A stretch of 64,000 nt of DNA, from contig LATX02000236.1 of assembly GCA_001466705.2 (NCBI GenBank), positions 186,001 through 250,000 of the forward strand, written 5' to 3'. This DNA comes from Moniliophthora roreri (taxonomy: Eukaryota > Basidiomycota > Agaricomycetes > Agaricales > Marasmiaceae). Positions 47,459 through 59,285 of the stretch are shown here, piece after piece; position 1 is the first letter of the stretch; every line of letters starts with the position of its first letter. A program made the position numbers and the translations under genes. The notes under the pieces were generated by a model. The model ran no database searches, had not been told where the DNA came from, and saw nothing but the letters and a program-made list of their open reading frames with translations.

Positions 47459-49222
47459 CTAATCGTCTTCAAGTAGCCTCTCTGAGCCCCAATCCGAGTC
47501 TGAACCTGAACCCGACTCCTCATACCCGCAACAAAAGACCTCTCCTACTAATCCCCCATCACCAAGCTTCGAAAGACGTTTACAACTCCGATTATCGACA
47601 CACTGCCGCAAACATTTGAGGCTAAAGAACTGCAATTGCTTCATCCCATCACCGCCAACTGCTCTCGACTGTACCATGTCAACCAAAAGCTTGCCATCAA
47701 CGGGACCATGAATGATATCGAGTGTCAGGTGATCTAGGTTCGGAAGCAATGGTAGCGTATCTCCTCCGTCTCCGGCCTCAGGAGCTAGCGTATTTGCGGA
47801 TCCCGTACACGTCCGAGTCAACCTCAGAAACAACGTATTGGTAACGAGCCGTCGATCCGACTCGGAACTCGCACAATCCCTTAGCTCAAGCCTCGAAATA
47901 GACGGGAAGAGACTCAAAACGGACGCGAGCTCCTCGGAAGTCAAGGAGATGCTGTTTATCTGTAGACGAAGTAGAGGAGGTCGAGACCGTTGTAGAAATT
48001 GAAGCAACGCTGAGTGATCCCCGTCCGTTTCTGATCCAAAACCGCAAATCTTGAACGTGGTGAGAGATGGTAGGGATATGAATGGGAAAATGGTCCTCGT
48101 GGATGTGGAGTATTGCATTTCGAGCGAACGCAAGTGGTAGGTGACGTGTTCTGGAGCTGGTGCAGGTGCAGGGAGGTACAAGCACTCTGACATGCAGAAA
48201 TCCACGAGCGCTGGGCAGTCCTTCAAGATGTTAAGGACGTAATCTATACGCCGTTCACTTGTTGAAAGCCGAACAAGATTCCGAGTATGAAACCGCAAAA
48301 CGACATGTTCTTCGTCCCCAGCCAACTCTAACCGACGTAGACGTGGCGCACAGATCCAACGACAGTCCACTTCATCATGCGAGTACTCTCCAACATCCTC
48401 TCGCTCAGCCCAGCGAATCCGTAAGGACTCTACCAAAGGCAAACTACCAGGAAAATCGATAATATCTCCATCCTGAATGTTCAACGTGACATCTTTCCAC
48501 CGATGACTGTGCTTGAGAACCTTTGCCAACGCCTGATGATGCAAACCACTCGGGAACGGCACCCGTTGCTCCTCTTCGTCGTCGTCATCTTCAGAAAAGA
48601 AATCGGGTGTATCGAAGTGGATATAAAGAGGTTGCAGTTGAGATTTTCCCAGACAAAACTCGGTAAATTCGTGAATCCGACGTGCGTCGTCTTGGTTATG
48701 GGAGCGAGTGAAGCAGATTTGTATGTTGGACCATAGGGTAGGCGACGAAAACGTTATAGCTCTCCAACGAGAGCAAACGTGGCTGATGAGAAGGACGGTC
48801 GTGCAACTGGGTAGGATGGTATCGTATTCGCCATCATCATCTAACAGCGTGGACTTGAAAAACTGACGAGTCTTGCACATGTTGAAGATAAGGAAGAGTA
48901 GTTCGGTTGGAAGTCGGCGGATGGAAGGTTTGATCATTCCATGTGATTGTTCTCGCAAAGCCCATAATGTGCTCTTCTCCTCTCCCTCTCTCTCGCACGA
49001 ATTGAGCTCATCTTCTACTTGTTGTAAAAGAGGCTTGAGAATTGGTGTTTCATGATCAGAGTAGACGTGATTTGCTGGCTTGTCCTTGACATGACGCTCG
49101 ATGATGGATATGGTGGGGTTAGGTTGACAACCGACCTCGATTGGCTGGAAAGACTTGTTAGTAATGATAAAAGCGATATGATGTATAAGGCTTAGGCTAC
49201 TCACCTCGCTCACCATGGCCAT
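47459..49222 (-). CDS. F-box-like protein, dispersed copy
   Basis: Two exons, 49205-49222 and 47459-49144, give 567 residues; the tiny first exon encodes MAMVSE and the 60-base intron has GTGAGT and TTTCCAG ends. The intron lies where units 1 and 2 have theirs. The KPANHVYSDHETPILKPLL motif marks the same subfamily. The F-box (IRRLPTELLFLIFNMC, then VLLISHVCSRWRAI) begins near residue 80. A leucine-rich C-terminal body ends in a Ser/Asp/Glu-rich tail. An SCF substrate-adaptor role is inferred from the family. The protein is clearly more diverged from units 1 and 2 than they are from each other, so it is an older duplicate. Confidence 0.85.
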   Translation of the reverse strand: MAMVSEVSSLSLIHHIAFIITNKSFQPIEVGCQPNPTISIIERHVKDKPANHVYSDHETPILKPLLQQVEDELNSCEREGEEKSTLWALREQSHGMIKPSIRRLPTELLFLIFNMCKTRQFFKSTLLDDDGEYDTILPSCTTVLLISHVCSRWRAITFSSPTLWSNIQICFTRSHNQDDARRIHEFTEFCLGKSQLQPLYIHFDTPDFFSEDDDDEEEQRVPFPSGLHHQALAKVLKHSHRWKDVTLNIQDGDIIDFPGSLPLVESLRIRWAEREDVGEYSHDEVDCRWICAPRLRRLELAGDEEHVVLRFHTRNLVRLSTSERRIDYVLNILKDCPALVDFCMSECLYLPAPAPAPEHVTYHLRSLEMQYSTSTRTIFPFISLPSLTTFKICGFGSETDGDHSALLQFLQRSRPPLLRLQINSISLTSEELASVLSLFPSISRLELRDCASSESDRRLVTNTLFLRLTRTCTGSANTLAPEAGDGGDTLPLLPNLDHLTLDIIHGPVDGKLLVDMVQSRAVGGDGMKQLQFFSLKCLRQCVDNRSCKRLSKLGDGGLVGEVFCCGYEESGSGSDSDWGSERLLEDD

Positions 49223-49679
49223 TCCAACCTATTCAGAGAGGATAAAGCCCAGCAGAAACCCACGTGTGGTGATGGTTTCGGAGTGACCTTTGATTTCGGG
49301 GCTTTTGCCTATGTCCGTGATGCATGGAAGGGAAAAAAGGTTAGTATGAACCCTTGGGTATTAAAGTTCCATATTTTCGCACCTCCTTTGTATAATGTAT
49401 TTCCATGACCTTCATTAAAATCTGTACCTTTGAGTGTCGGTGGGTCATAGTTGGGGCCTGTTCGGATAGGAACCATGTTCCCGTTTCCTGAGGACCCACG
49501 GCGGCTTACGCAACTTTCTCATCTGCATTTATGGACGCTTTGTCCAGCGCTTGTGAGAGCGCTTCACAACAAATGTGCCTTTTCGGCACTTGTAAGTACT
49601 CATCTATGTCATAGAACACTTTGGTGGTTGTAGAAACACCCCAGTCACTGGAGCTGAGATGGAAGGGGGAAAGCTAACT
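49223..49679. other. Intergenic, no gene seen
   Basis: CpG-normal promoter side of the F-box gene at 47459-49222; the sequence changes abruptly to CpG-poor at about 49680. Confidence 0.45.
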
Positions 49680-52600
49680 TTTCAGTTAGCATACAATATG
49701 GAGTAATAACTTGAGGCTAGTATTGACAGCCAGAATCACTCAACACCAGCCACAGCTAGTGCGCTCCAGTGATCAGCTGTTTTCCATTGACTTGACATGC
49801 CTGTGAATAACTTACCTGTACCCATTGCTGTTTCAGGTTCTGATGGGTTCAAGTAATTTGTGCTTTTCACCTCAACCATGAACAGGCTCAGGATTTAGCT
49901 TGATATCAAACCAAACTACTACTTCATCAGGTCAAAAAGGTGTTCCAGTGACAATCATCTGTGCTTCAATATTCATTAGCTGAATCTTTGTACTCACAGA
50001 TTAACTTCAATCAATTCAAAAGCAGCCAAAGCTCACTTTATGTCCCACCAGGATTTGTTGTCAATGAGCTAAAGGATGATAAGTCATCTTTGAGTAGCTG
50101 CTTTCTCATTTGTTGGTCTTGGACTTTCCATACTTGATTCATAAGGCTAATTTCAGAGAGCCATTCTGTAGTCCTTTAAATAACAAAGCTCAACTTGTCT
50201 TTCCACAATTCCTGCTGCAGGGATTAGGGTCTCCAACCTGAACCAATCACATTCAGCTAAGCCACTGAGGTTTTCCAGTTGCTCTCCACTCCAATCAATG
50301 GTAACACCAACACAAATGTCACTATGGCAGATCACATATTTTGCAATATGCAGCACTTGAAGTTGAAAAACACTAACAGTATAAACTTCAATCTCCTCAC
50401 TAACCACATTTCACAGTTGTAGGTCTTTTCAAAGATTAACAATTTAATAATGGCATTCTGTATTGGTACCTCTAACTCAGATACTTGCTGGCTCAGAGGT
50501 GATTCAGCTAGATACAGTAAATAGTAAGCATAGACATAAGGCAATGTCAATATATAGTAAACATATTTCACTTGGATGATAATCATCTGTAAGTACAAGA
50601 GATCCAGAAATTAGGTCTTTTCTTTCTTCTAGATTATTTCTGTCTCCTAGTTGTTCTTGGTTTCCTATTGCTTCACCTCAGCAAGCTCCTCTGTTAAGTC
50701 CTTTCCTTCAACATCTTCCTGCACCTCGATTGTGCCTGTTTCCTTTTCAGGCTGAATGCTTGTTGCCTTCTGCTCCAACTCAACTTGACCATGTATTCTC
50801 CAGAAACCATTATAGGAAACAACAATCTCCCCTGTCCCCTGAGGAACACTGGAAAACTGGAAGACAACAGACTCCAATTCTCCCCTTTGCTGGCAAGTGG
50901 GAATTTGATATGTTTTTGTTTGGTCTGAGGCAGTGTCAAGGTCAGAAGACAGAGTAGCCTTGAGTTCAAGTGGATAGGATTCTTTTTCTGCAGATAACCT
51001 GACCTCAACTTCTCCTGGACTTGGGCAGTGGAATAAAATAAAACACCTTCCAGTACCCCAAAGTCGTGTATGACTGCCTTCGGCTTGGACATAACCATCA
51101 TCTCTGGCTTCAAATCCAACTCTATAAGTGAAAAGTGAGAGATCCTGCAACCCATTCTTCCATGCCTTCTGATTTGCAAAGACAGCTTGGCAGTGTGGTT
51201 TTAAGCAGTCTTCCCCTTGATGATGGCACCCTACTCCAGATAGGCATATGATGTTTGTAGTGCCCATAAGGTGGTTGGCAATCTCTTTCTGAGCATCAGC
51301 TTCAATATCAGAGAAGCCTCGAATGATAAGTGTTGAAATTTGGGCTGTTTTCAGAATGTCCCATAGATTGTCACTTCTCCATGCCACCAAACTCCCATCC
51401 ACCTCTCCAGTTGCCTCTTCTGGAGTAATAGCATCTTCTCTTCCCTCCTGCCTTTGGTTATACAAGAGAGCAGCACTAGCTTCAATTGCAATGCATCTCT
51501 GCCACTGAAGATATTTCAGCATGTCCTTGGGAATGACTGGGATGTCAATGTATGGTCCCCATAATATGGAATCTGGAATTCAAATAAATGTTGTCCACAG
51601 GTCTGTATTTGTGTGAGCTGTTGAGAAGCCAGATGATAGGATGCTCTTTAGTCAGAAGATAAGCAGATGAAGCATTAGATGGAGCTTCTTTTCTGGAGAC
51701 ACGTCAGTGCTAATAGCCCCAGCCTGAGGTTCTGTCTCCATTCCAGAGAAAAAGTGCCTTAGCCATTCATTGAATATACTCCACTCAGGTAGAACATTTT
51801 CCAAATAATCAGATATTGCTGTTACTGATTTAGCAAAATCTGAATATAAATGCAGCACATGTTTCTGCACTTCTTCTGCTCCACCTCGATAACTCTCTGA
51901 TTCCCTGAGCTGTACAAGCATCTGCTGGGGATAGTTCCACTGGGCCTCAACAATCTCTGGAGTCCAGCCATGTGCAGATTGCCAATTGTATCCCCTGCAT
52001 CTTAGGAGCACCTGTTTCCTCTCATTGGCTATACGTGACTCCATTGCAGCAATACATTCAGAAAGGATCTGCCTGGAAATGTGATTACCACCCTTGTTGT
52101 TGTTGGCCAAAGTAGTCTCCTCATGCCACAATTGCAGCTCAAGGATTACACTCTCTATAGTGAGAAACACCTCACCATGTAAAGAGGCAGGCACATGCTT
52201 GTACTGTTGTTGACAGTATTCAGCATCTGTAGCAGCCAATTCCTCAAAAATTTTCCCTCTAGCCTGACAATACTCTGATTTTAATGTCCATAACTGTGAC
52301 AAAGCCATGTATGCATGGTCATCACTACTTAGTGGCTTGCTAATGTGTGTATGGTTTTGGACATTGTCAGTCAGAGGGAGATTAATGAGGTTCCAGCCAA
52401 GAGATGTGATGTTGTATTGCTTCCCACTGAATAGTTGGGAGGCAAGAGCAAGAGAGTGATTTGCAATTTTGTGGAATGACTGGCTGTTAATGAATGTGTC
52501 TGTTGTGGCTGAGGCCTGATTTCCAAGAGTAACATGCAGAGCCCTTGTGCTAGGGATGTTCTTTGAGCTGCATGTATATATGGGAGGTCTGGATTCATGG

Positions 52601-53160
52601 GGTCCTTTAGCAGAAAAGGTGAGTGGAGGAGAACGGGAGTCTGTAAAGAGAATGGTGGTGTAGAGATGTTTCATTCCATCTTTGGCCAGAACACTGTAGA
52701 ACAGTGAAAAGACATTGGAATCTAGCCATGGGAGTGGGCCAGTCCATTCAGTGGCCATTGCAAGAAAATCTGACTGGCTCTGTACCACAAAGGATTGTGG
52801 TTGCTCCACTTTATCATTGCTGTCCAGTCCAAGTTCTTTGTCATCATAAGGTGAGGTGATATGAGGGAATGAAGAGTCTGGCCCCATTTCATGAAGTTTG
52901 AGTGTCATCCTCATGCTTGTCTTTTCATCCCAATGTGGATTGAATCCCCAAGAAAACATGCGAATGATTGAGAGTGCAGTTTCCAAAGCAAACCAGACAT
53001 ATGGTGCATTTGGAACTTGAGTCTGATTGACAAGGCTAAAGCAGCCAACATAGCCAGTCACAATCATCCCCATCCCAATGGCAATAATGAACTGGTAGAG
53101 GACAAGGTACCAGTTTGTGGCCAGCAGAGCAACCAATGCATTATGCTTGTCCTTTGGTAG
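49680..53160. other. CpG-depleted domain of about 3.5 kb
   Basis: By hand count there are about ten CpG dinucleotides between 49681 and 53160, with many consecutive 60-base stretches having none, while TG and CA are abundant. In the next 300 bases (53161-53460) there are about thirteen. This is the signature of long-term CpG methylation with C-to-T deamination. It covers most of the membrane-protein gene at 50665-54175 and about 1 kb beyond its stop. Extents were judged by eye. Confidence 0.8.
50050..50600 (-). pseudogene. Decayed coding remnant, unrecognised
   Basis: Within the CpG-poor domain the minus strand carries overlapping coding-like pieces in different frames (CVGVTIDWSGEQLENLSGLA; LSEISLMNQVWKVQDQQMRK) separated by stops. 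They may be a degraded copy of an unknown gene or extra 3' exons of the adjacent membrane-protein gene. No family was recognised. Confidence 0.25.
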
Positions 53161-54175
53161 TTCCAAGCAGTCATTACGCTTCTCCTCATCCACATTCTCT
53201 CTTTGGAGACGACGGAATAGGTATTTTTCCGATAAATGAATACGACTGCGGATACGTTCCTCAAGGGCATCAGTTGGTTGACTGGCAATAATGGCATCAT
53301 CCTCTGGCTTGCGCTCCTTCTGTATTTTCATCCATGTGAGGCTGAGATTTGCAATCTGATGTATTCGGAGCTGGAGAGCCAACTGTATTGCTACAACACA
53401 GAAGAATGATCCAAAAGAACGAAGGAGTGGGAATAGCCATGACAACGGGCGATTCCAATTGTTGCCCATGAGATAGAGGTAAGGGGTTACGCTGACTAGC
53501 GCACTCAGGAAGGAGGAGAGGATGAGGAGGACGTTCCATGAGAAGAAGTAAACCTGTTCATCTTGTTAGATTATCAGAACTTGACAGACAGAAGTGACTT
53601 ACTTTGAGAGTATCAACCCAATTATTTTTGGCATGCTCAGCCGGCCCACCTCTCTGTGCGGCGTGCTCAGTTGATCCACCGCTTTCGACGTCACCACTTC
53701 CATCAGAAACTGGATTCTGTGAACCTTTTCCTGGGTGTACCACCCTCTTCGTGGGCATAGATCCCTCATACTTCCACCCAGACCAATCAATTCGATCCAC
53801 CAGAGTTGGATCTTCGATAGGGAGATTCTTCAAAAGCTTCTCCAGCGCAACCTCTGCACCGTATCGTCCTGTGTCCTTTGAGATAGTCACCATTGACGAT
53901 ACCGAACCCGGTGTCGCAAAGCCTGCATCAGCCAACCAACGTCCACCGTAAAAAGGATAGGTGATTGTGGCGAGCAGTGCTGCGAACCCAGCCTTTACAG
54001 TTCCGAGACTCCCAAAAATTGAGAGCGTTGACAGTGCAGCATAGAGGAAGCCTTTCTCGAGAGCCGAGCCGACGTGTTGCTCGCACTGGTCTGTGCCAAG
54101 AAGAGGAAGAAGCGCAGCGACATCTTGGATGCCACTCGACAAGGTGTCACCAATATTGTGAGGTTTGTCTGACAT
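50665..54175 (-). pseudogene. Large membrane protein gene with two frameshifts, unrecognised
   Basis: Exon 1 (53603-54175, 191 codons) starts at ATG 54175 with two or three hydrophobic segments. A GTAAGT intron (53554-53602) leads to a long exon beginning at 53553 with membrane helices (LLILSSFLSALVSVTPYLYL; LVLYQFIIAIGMGMIVTGYV) and a long soluble part. The frame stops at 51652, but from about 51690 the next frame is coding-like (EAPSNASSAYLLTKEHPII), and near 51570 it shifts again into a 285-codon frame ending at 50665. The simplest view is one gene of about 1,100 codons with two small indels. The first lies in a GAAAAGAAG run, so sequencing error is possible. The body is CpG-depleted while exon 1 is not. 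No domain was recognised. Confidence 0.6.
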
Positions 54176-56289
54176 GATTCAAGTCTGTGGAGGATTGAGC
54201 AATTGAGGTGAAACTGGGGAATGAGAGCTGGAATACCTGGGGTGATAATAGTTCAGTGTGAAGGAAGAACGGCCTCGTGTGCGTGGTATGTTTTGAGATG
54301 GCGCCAGGATGGCCGGAAAATGTTGACAGATTCGATGCTACCTGTCATACTCGGGCCAATGTTCAGCGCGAGCAATAATACAATGGAGAAGTACTCGAGA
54401 ATCGTACTTATGAATGAGCTTGCGCAAGTCCAGCTTCAAGCCGGCCTGCGGTTGAAGGCACCTGTTCCAAATGGCAGCATTGGTGTTTTTCTGTCTTCCT
54501 CTAGGGGTTTCTAGGTCAATACACAGCTGCCATGCCACAAAGAGCATCAGAAGCGTCAGGAGTACTTCCATACGAGTGGGTTCCGACGAGTTCGGATCAT
54601 GGGGTACGCCTCAACGCCCGACGAAGACGATTAGGCGGTAGCCAACACATTCTTTCATGCAAGAAGTAATGTGGTCTGGTGCCTTTAGGACCGAAGCAAA
54701 ATACAGTTCGACATGTCTTCTTTATATTGGACGAACGAATCAGTTTGATTGGTACTCCTAAATCCATTAAACTACATCTAAACTCTGTGAGTCGTTCTGT
54801 GAGTTTTGGTGTAAAGACCGGGGCAGACTCACATTCTGAGATATTATGTAGCAATGAGTAGTGATATTTTGTAACCAATCACAGTCGACGCGTCTCTTTT
54901 CTCGCCACTTCCTCTCTCCAGCTCATTTCAATTACCAAGAAACAAAACCGTCTGGTGCATTCCATGTTTCCGCCCCAAATCTATGCATTTCTGACATTCT
55001 GCCTGTATACTACATTATAGTGCTCGCACATGGCTTTCGAAATCGCACCTCAAAACACCTCATAGCGCTCGGATCTTGCCTTCGGTGGGTTTTTATAGCC
55101 TGTATATCTCATCTCACACTAACCCAAATTTTCAGGCTTCATCCGAATCATTGCGATGTTGGATATCGATTGACAGTCCCCTAATCAAAAGGGATATGGG
55201 ATGTATATATAAACCCAGGAAAGCGGACTCGTAGGATAAGGGTTGGGTAGCAAGCTCATGGCCTTGGTGAGTCATTTCATGTCTTCTCTCAAACGTAAAA
55301 AAAAAGTCATTGACCGGTGCTGGCAGTGATTCCATTACCGGTCTCAACGTGCAAATTCTTCTCAACGAATGTATCACGCCTCTACTACGAACCAGAACCC
55401 GAGGAATAATACTCAATCTCTCAAGCTTGCCCCTTACGCGGCTACGCGCATCATGTTTTACACGTTTCTATTCGACCGCGGCCATATCGTTCACAGCCTT
55501 CAATTAGCTTTCAGTTGACGTTCGACGATCAGCTGGAATACTCCACTTGTGGTGAGCTATCTCTGCTGCTCTAGGCTCAACCGACACTCAACGCCAAAAA
55601 CGCCCGTAAACCAACGTGCAGCCGGAGATCTGCCTGACGAAGCGGATTCCCGCACCCGCCAATTCAGAAACTACTACCTTGACTGAGGAGAGACACCAAC
55701 ATCTCAACCACTCGTCGACCCATCTATAGGCGCATACAACAAAATCCCCCGAGATTATCCAGTAACACCGTACCATCGTCATGGCTAGTCCACCAATCGC
55801 TCTCTTTCCGGCAGCTGGGTCAAGAAATCGGAGCAGCTCGTTTATCAGGCCCTTATCTTGCAAACTGGGACCAGCAGTGCTGATAGGTGAGCATAGCGAA
55901 CGCAACCTTCGTGTTGAATAAGCGGACACTGATATCATTCCAGGATGTCCTCTGGCGAGTGGCACGCTACGAAAATCTTTCGCCGAAGACGCAGTGAAGC
56001 TACACATGGTGCAATGGAAGCGGAAGCCGTTGAGGTTGGAGGCCCTCGCACCAATGCATCATATCGAGATGCCTGATGCATGAACGGTTCGTCTTATTTC
56101 ATCTTCTAGTGTGCAGTTGCTTACTCTCACCCAGGTCGTCGTTTCGGGCTCGGGGATGAATTTACCACCGGACTACCATACTACTGTACAATATACCCAA
56201 CGAAGCATCTCTCTGTCACTATCGTATCACCATTCAATATCATCCCACTTTGTTGATATCAGGCTCATGCGAACGTGGAATGGTAGCTG
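54176..56289. other. Intergenic, no gene supported
   Basis: Several open frames exist on both strands, the longest on the minus strand at 55588-56007, but none has a domain, splice support or coding character that I trust. Homology with the 61.7 kb region begins near 56040. Confidence 0.35.
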
Positions 56290-57320
56290 TTATGTTTTTT
56301 TCGGGTCAGAAATGTCTATATCAATAAGCTGGAGACTCGGAGAGGGACATACCCAAGTGCTCAAAGAGAACACCAGCATGTTATCAGGCATCTGGGCTCG
56401 ATATCCTTCCATCATATCCTTCCTCACTCGCTCGTAATCGTACACCACCCGCCTAACATCACAAGGCAGGCCCATCACCCTCGCACCCTCGAACCAACCA
56501 AAGCCCAAGGGAACCAGATAATTACGACCACCCGCAGCTCACTGGGATGATCACCGTTCTCGGAAGCAGAGAATCGTTCCGAGAAGCCCCCCAGTCATGA
56601 CGTGATGGGAACAACGTGCACGATATCAATGAGAGACGACGAATCGGCTAGGGACAAGTCCTTGAATCGAGGAGTTTTGGAATAGTCGAGATGAATTCGC
56701 AAATAGTTGGTTTTATGCGCAACGAGGGCTCAATGGAGACCGGGTTTTGGGACTCCGAGTGAGGCCTGTGCACAGGGCAAAGCTGGCAGAATTAGTCAAT
56801 GAAAAATTCCGATGAAGGACGTGCAACTCACTTTGCAATTCGATGAGACCGAGGAAGCTGGGCCCCGGTTTTCATACGTAGGCAGACATCCATACCGATA
56901 ATGAACGACGACTTCTACCACGTCCAAGGGAGTCATTTCAGCGAAATGAAGGTACGGCAGAATGACCGCAAGACGACTTGCGACTAGTGTTGCCTCGAGT
57001 AAGTAGGAAAAAGCATTCCGTTGTTGACGGTCTGAGCGATGAAAGGGTTCTGTGCTCCATTCAATCCTAGATTCCGTTGATATCAGTACCGCAGAACATC
57101 TAACGGGCACGATAGAGCACTCACTCACAAGGAACCTTCATCTGTCATATCAGTCGTGCTCCCGTCATAATGACTCCCTCCTGTTTGTGAGCAAAAGGTG
57201 CCTGGCTAAAACGCCAAAATCACCGAGAAAAGCTGTAGTTCCGAGTTCGGCTGCAAAAGCTTTTTCCCGTTCCACCTCCACTGCTTCCACGCTCCCGGAA
57301 GTTTCTCGTCTGCGTTAAGG
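56290..57320 (-). pseudogene. Degraded paralogue of the gene at 61908-62549
   Basis: The minus strand aligns with 61.7-63.0 kb over more than 1 kb. Shared landmarks include the exon end SNCK followed by GTGAG, the RLAVI segment, a GGAACGGTGAT (here GAGAACGGTGAT) word and the QMPDNM end (QMPNNM in the other copy). Here the second exon meets stops in the homologous frame (after CGTTGCGCA) and indels of non-multiples of three separate conserved blocks, so it cannot encode the full product. A first-exon frame (FSYLLEATLVASRLAVILPY) remains open. Homology continues in the flank at about 57450-57590. Confidence 0.55.
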
Positions 57321-57932
57321 CCGAATAAGACCTATCCGAAATTAATCGTCCAGTGACCTGTACAACGAGCCTAGCTTGTCTGAATCATAATCAACATAAT
57401 ATCGCTAGCCGAGGGGTAGAACACTCACCGACTTCATGATGTCATTATCATCTCTGTCTACGAGAGGGAGAGCACTAGCCATCGAAGTTGATTCCAGGAA
57501 GAGAATGACGTTTCGGGGTCAGGGTTTGGATATCGCGTAGTGGTGGTGGTTTTAGTAGAAGCAAGCCGCGCCGACACGCTTCGGGCAACGAGTTTTGCTC
57601 TTGACCTCCGTTGATAATCACGGCACTCAATTTCTAAAACTCTTCCTCTCACAGGTTTTCGAGTGGCTTTGAGGGCGTAGGTATTGAACCAGAACCTATC
57701 ATTTGGCCAAACTGATTGTGTACGTATTCTAGAAATATCCTGTACCAAGCAGTACTGACTTTCGATGATGCGGGCACATCGATAGCTTTTACCCAAAAAT
57801 ATCCTTACTGCATTTGAAAATCAGACGAATCATTTTTGTGTGCTTCGTTTGTTCACACATCAACCTCTGGCGTTCGTCCAGTCATCGAAGAACAAGGACT
57901 TGATCAAGGCGCGGTGACATCAACTTTACGAT
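57321..57932. other. Intergenic, duplicated flank
   Basis: Part of it (about 57450-57590) is homologous to 63085-63180; both share AGAAGCAAGCCGCG. No gene is seen. Confidence 0.4.
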
Positions 57933-58229
57933 ATGACAAGAAGGCAAAAATCATCATCTTTTCAGCTCTCAGAAATCGCGGAGAATATCAAAGAAGCTGC
58001 TGCATGCTTTATGACGCTCGCCATCAGCGCCGACACTCAGTTTGCCCTTGTACTACAGCCATCGCCCACCTTGATTCGGCGTGGATTGACTCTTCTCACA
58101 ACATCTCCCGCCATCGTCTCCGCCCTACAAGTGGGCCGTCATGCTTCTTCTGTCCCGAGCCACTGCGGCAGCGAGCGTTATAATACATTGTGGGTCCCTC
58201 GGTCCTTTATTTTCCGTGAGATGTCATGA
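57933..58229 (+). CDS. Small hypothetical protein
   Basis: A 98-codon frame from ATG 57933, beginning MTRRQKSSSFQLSEIAENIK and continuing with a moderately hydrophobic stretch (FALVLQPSPTLIRRGLTLL). No domain, no intron evidence and no paralogue in the window. It could equally be chance. Confidence 0.25.
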   Translation: MTRRQKSSSFQLSEIAENIKEAAACFMTLAISADTQFALVLQPSPTLIRRGLTLLTTSPAIVSALQVGRHASSVPSHCGSERYNTLWVPRSFIFREMS

Positions 58230-58345
58230 CTTGAAAGCGCAAGTTCTCTCAGGCTGAAGATGCTCCCAAGGTCTGTTGAGTGTACTATTGTGGGTCCCAT
58301 AATTCTTTGCTTTCTGCGAGATATCCTGACTCGAAAAGAACAGCA
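58186..58345. repeat. Imperfect tandem repeat upstream of the C2H2 gene
   Basis: Two copies about 99 bases apart (58186-58245 and 58285-58345) share ATTGTGGGTCCC, a CTTT-TTT/CTTTGCTTT stretch, GAGAT followed by GACT and CGAAA or TGAAA. They lie within 300 bases of the ATG at 58484 and may contain paired regulatory sites. Confidence 0.5.
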
Positions 58346-58483
58346 TCGACATTATTTTCTCATGTTGAGGATTCTCACCACATCCTTCGAAGACTATAAA
58401 ACCTACGGTACTCTACTAATTTCACTCCATCATCGATATCTTCCGTACTCATCTCAGAAACTCAGTTAATATCCAACCTCATA

Positions 58484-59211
58484 ATGTATCCCCAGCCTCC
58501 GCGACACCTGCGCATGCACGACAAAGGGTGAGTACTCAAACGATTTGCTTCGTCTGCATTGATGCTCATTTGTGCGACAATCCCTAGACCACAGAGTATT
58601 AACAAGCCCTCGAAGTATGCTCGCAGATATGACAAACCGTGAGGACTCAAACTCATTACTCTTCTCTTTGTACTCATAGTGTGGCTGTCAGTGGTGGGTC
58701 ATTTAACCCGCCTACGGCGGATTCACCCGCGCCTCTGCAAACGCGATCTACTCCTCAGTCCCCGCCTGGTGGCCCAGTTTTTCCACCTATGATCCAGTCA
58801 TCCCCGTCTTTTCAAACACAACCCTCCGCTCTTGCTCCTCAGTCTGTCAATCCGCTTGCAGGTAATCCATATAGCCACCTTGCGGGACAGGGACCGTCAT
58901 CGTTTTATGTACCTAATCCATACCAATACTATACGTACCCAGCTCCTATGGCTCATGCAGCGAATTTCGGTTCAATATCCCAGCAACCAAGTCCATCCAG
59001 CTTCACGGCAGGCCCCTCCAACGCGGGCGCAAGTTCATCACACTACTATTCGCCATCGGCACCCGTGCCCGTGCCGTCAGCTGCACCTGTGGCTCATGCC
59101 CAGCAAGCAGGTACATTCCAGCTTGTATGGGTACCGCCTAAGTGCCCTCTCTGCAATGCTGATTTCGCCACGCAGGCGCAATTGGAAGAGCATTTAAGTC
59201 AACATCATTGA
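58484..59211 (+). CDS. Single C2H2 zinc-finger protein with Pro/Ser-rich body
   Basis: Three exons (58484-58527, 58588-58638, 58680-59211) with GT-AG introns of 60 and 41 bases give 208 residues. The first two exons encode a basic N-terminus (MYPQPPRHLRMHDKG, then INKPSKYARRYDKP). The middle is rich in Pro, Ser, Gln and Ala, like a disordered activation or interaction region. One classical finger closes the protein at residues 187-208: C187-x2-C190-x12-H203-x3-H207. A lone finger at the very C-terminus is unusual for a sequence-specific factor; RNA or protein binding is possible. The 41-base second intron is very short but its splice restores the frame. Confidence 0.75.
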
Positions 59212-59285
59212 GCCTTACATCGCTCTTTAAAGCTCATAACCATGGACAAGGCCTGTATTTACAATGGATATTGTCGAGAACATGA

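Noticed and set aside
49680..53160. Horizontal transfer as cause of the odd composition
   Set aside because: The composition change falls inside one gene and affects mainly CpG with gain of TG/CA, which fits methylation decay better; classical RIP is also less likely because it prefers CpA and the frames remain largely free of stops.
55588..56007. Minus-strand frame of 139 codons as a gene
   Set aside because: No homologue in the window, no domain and no promoter or splice support.
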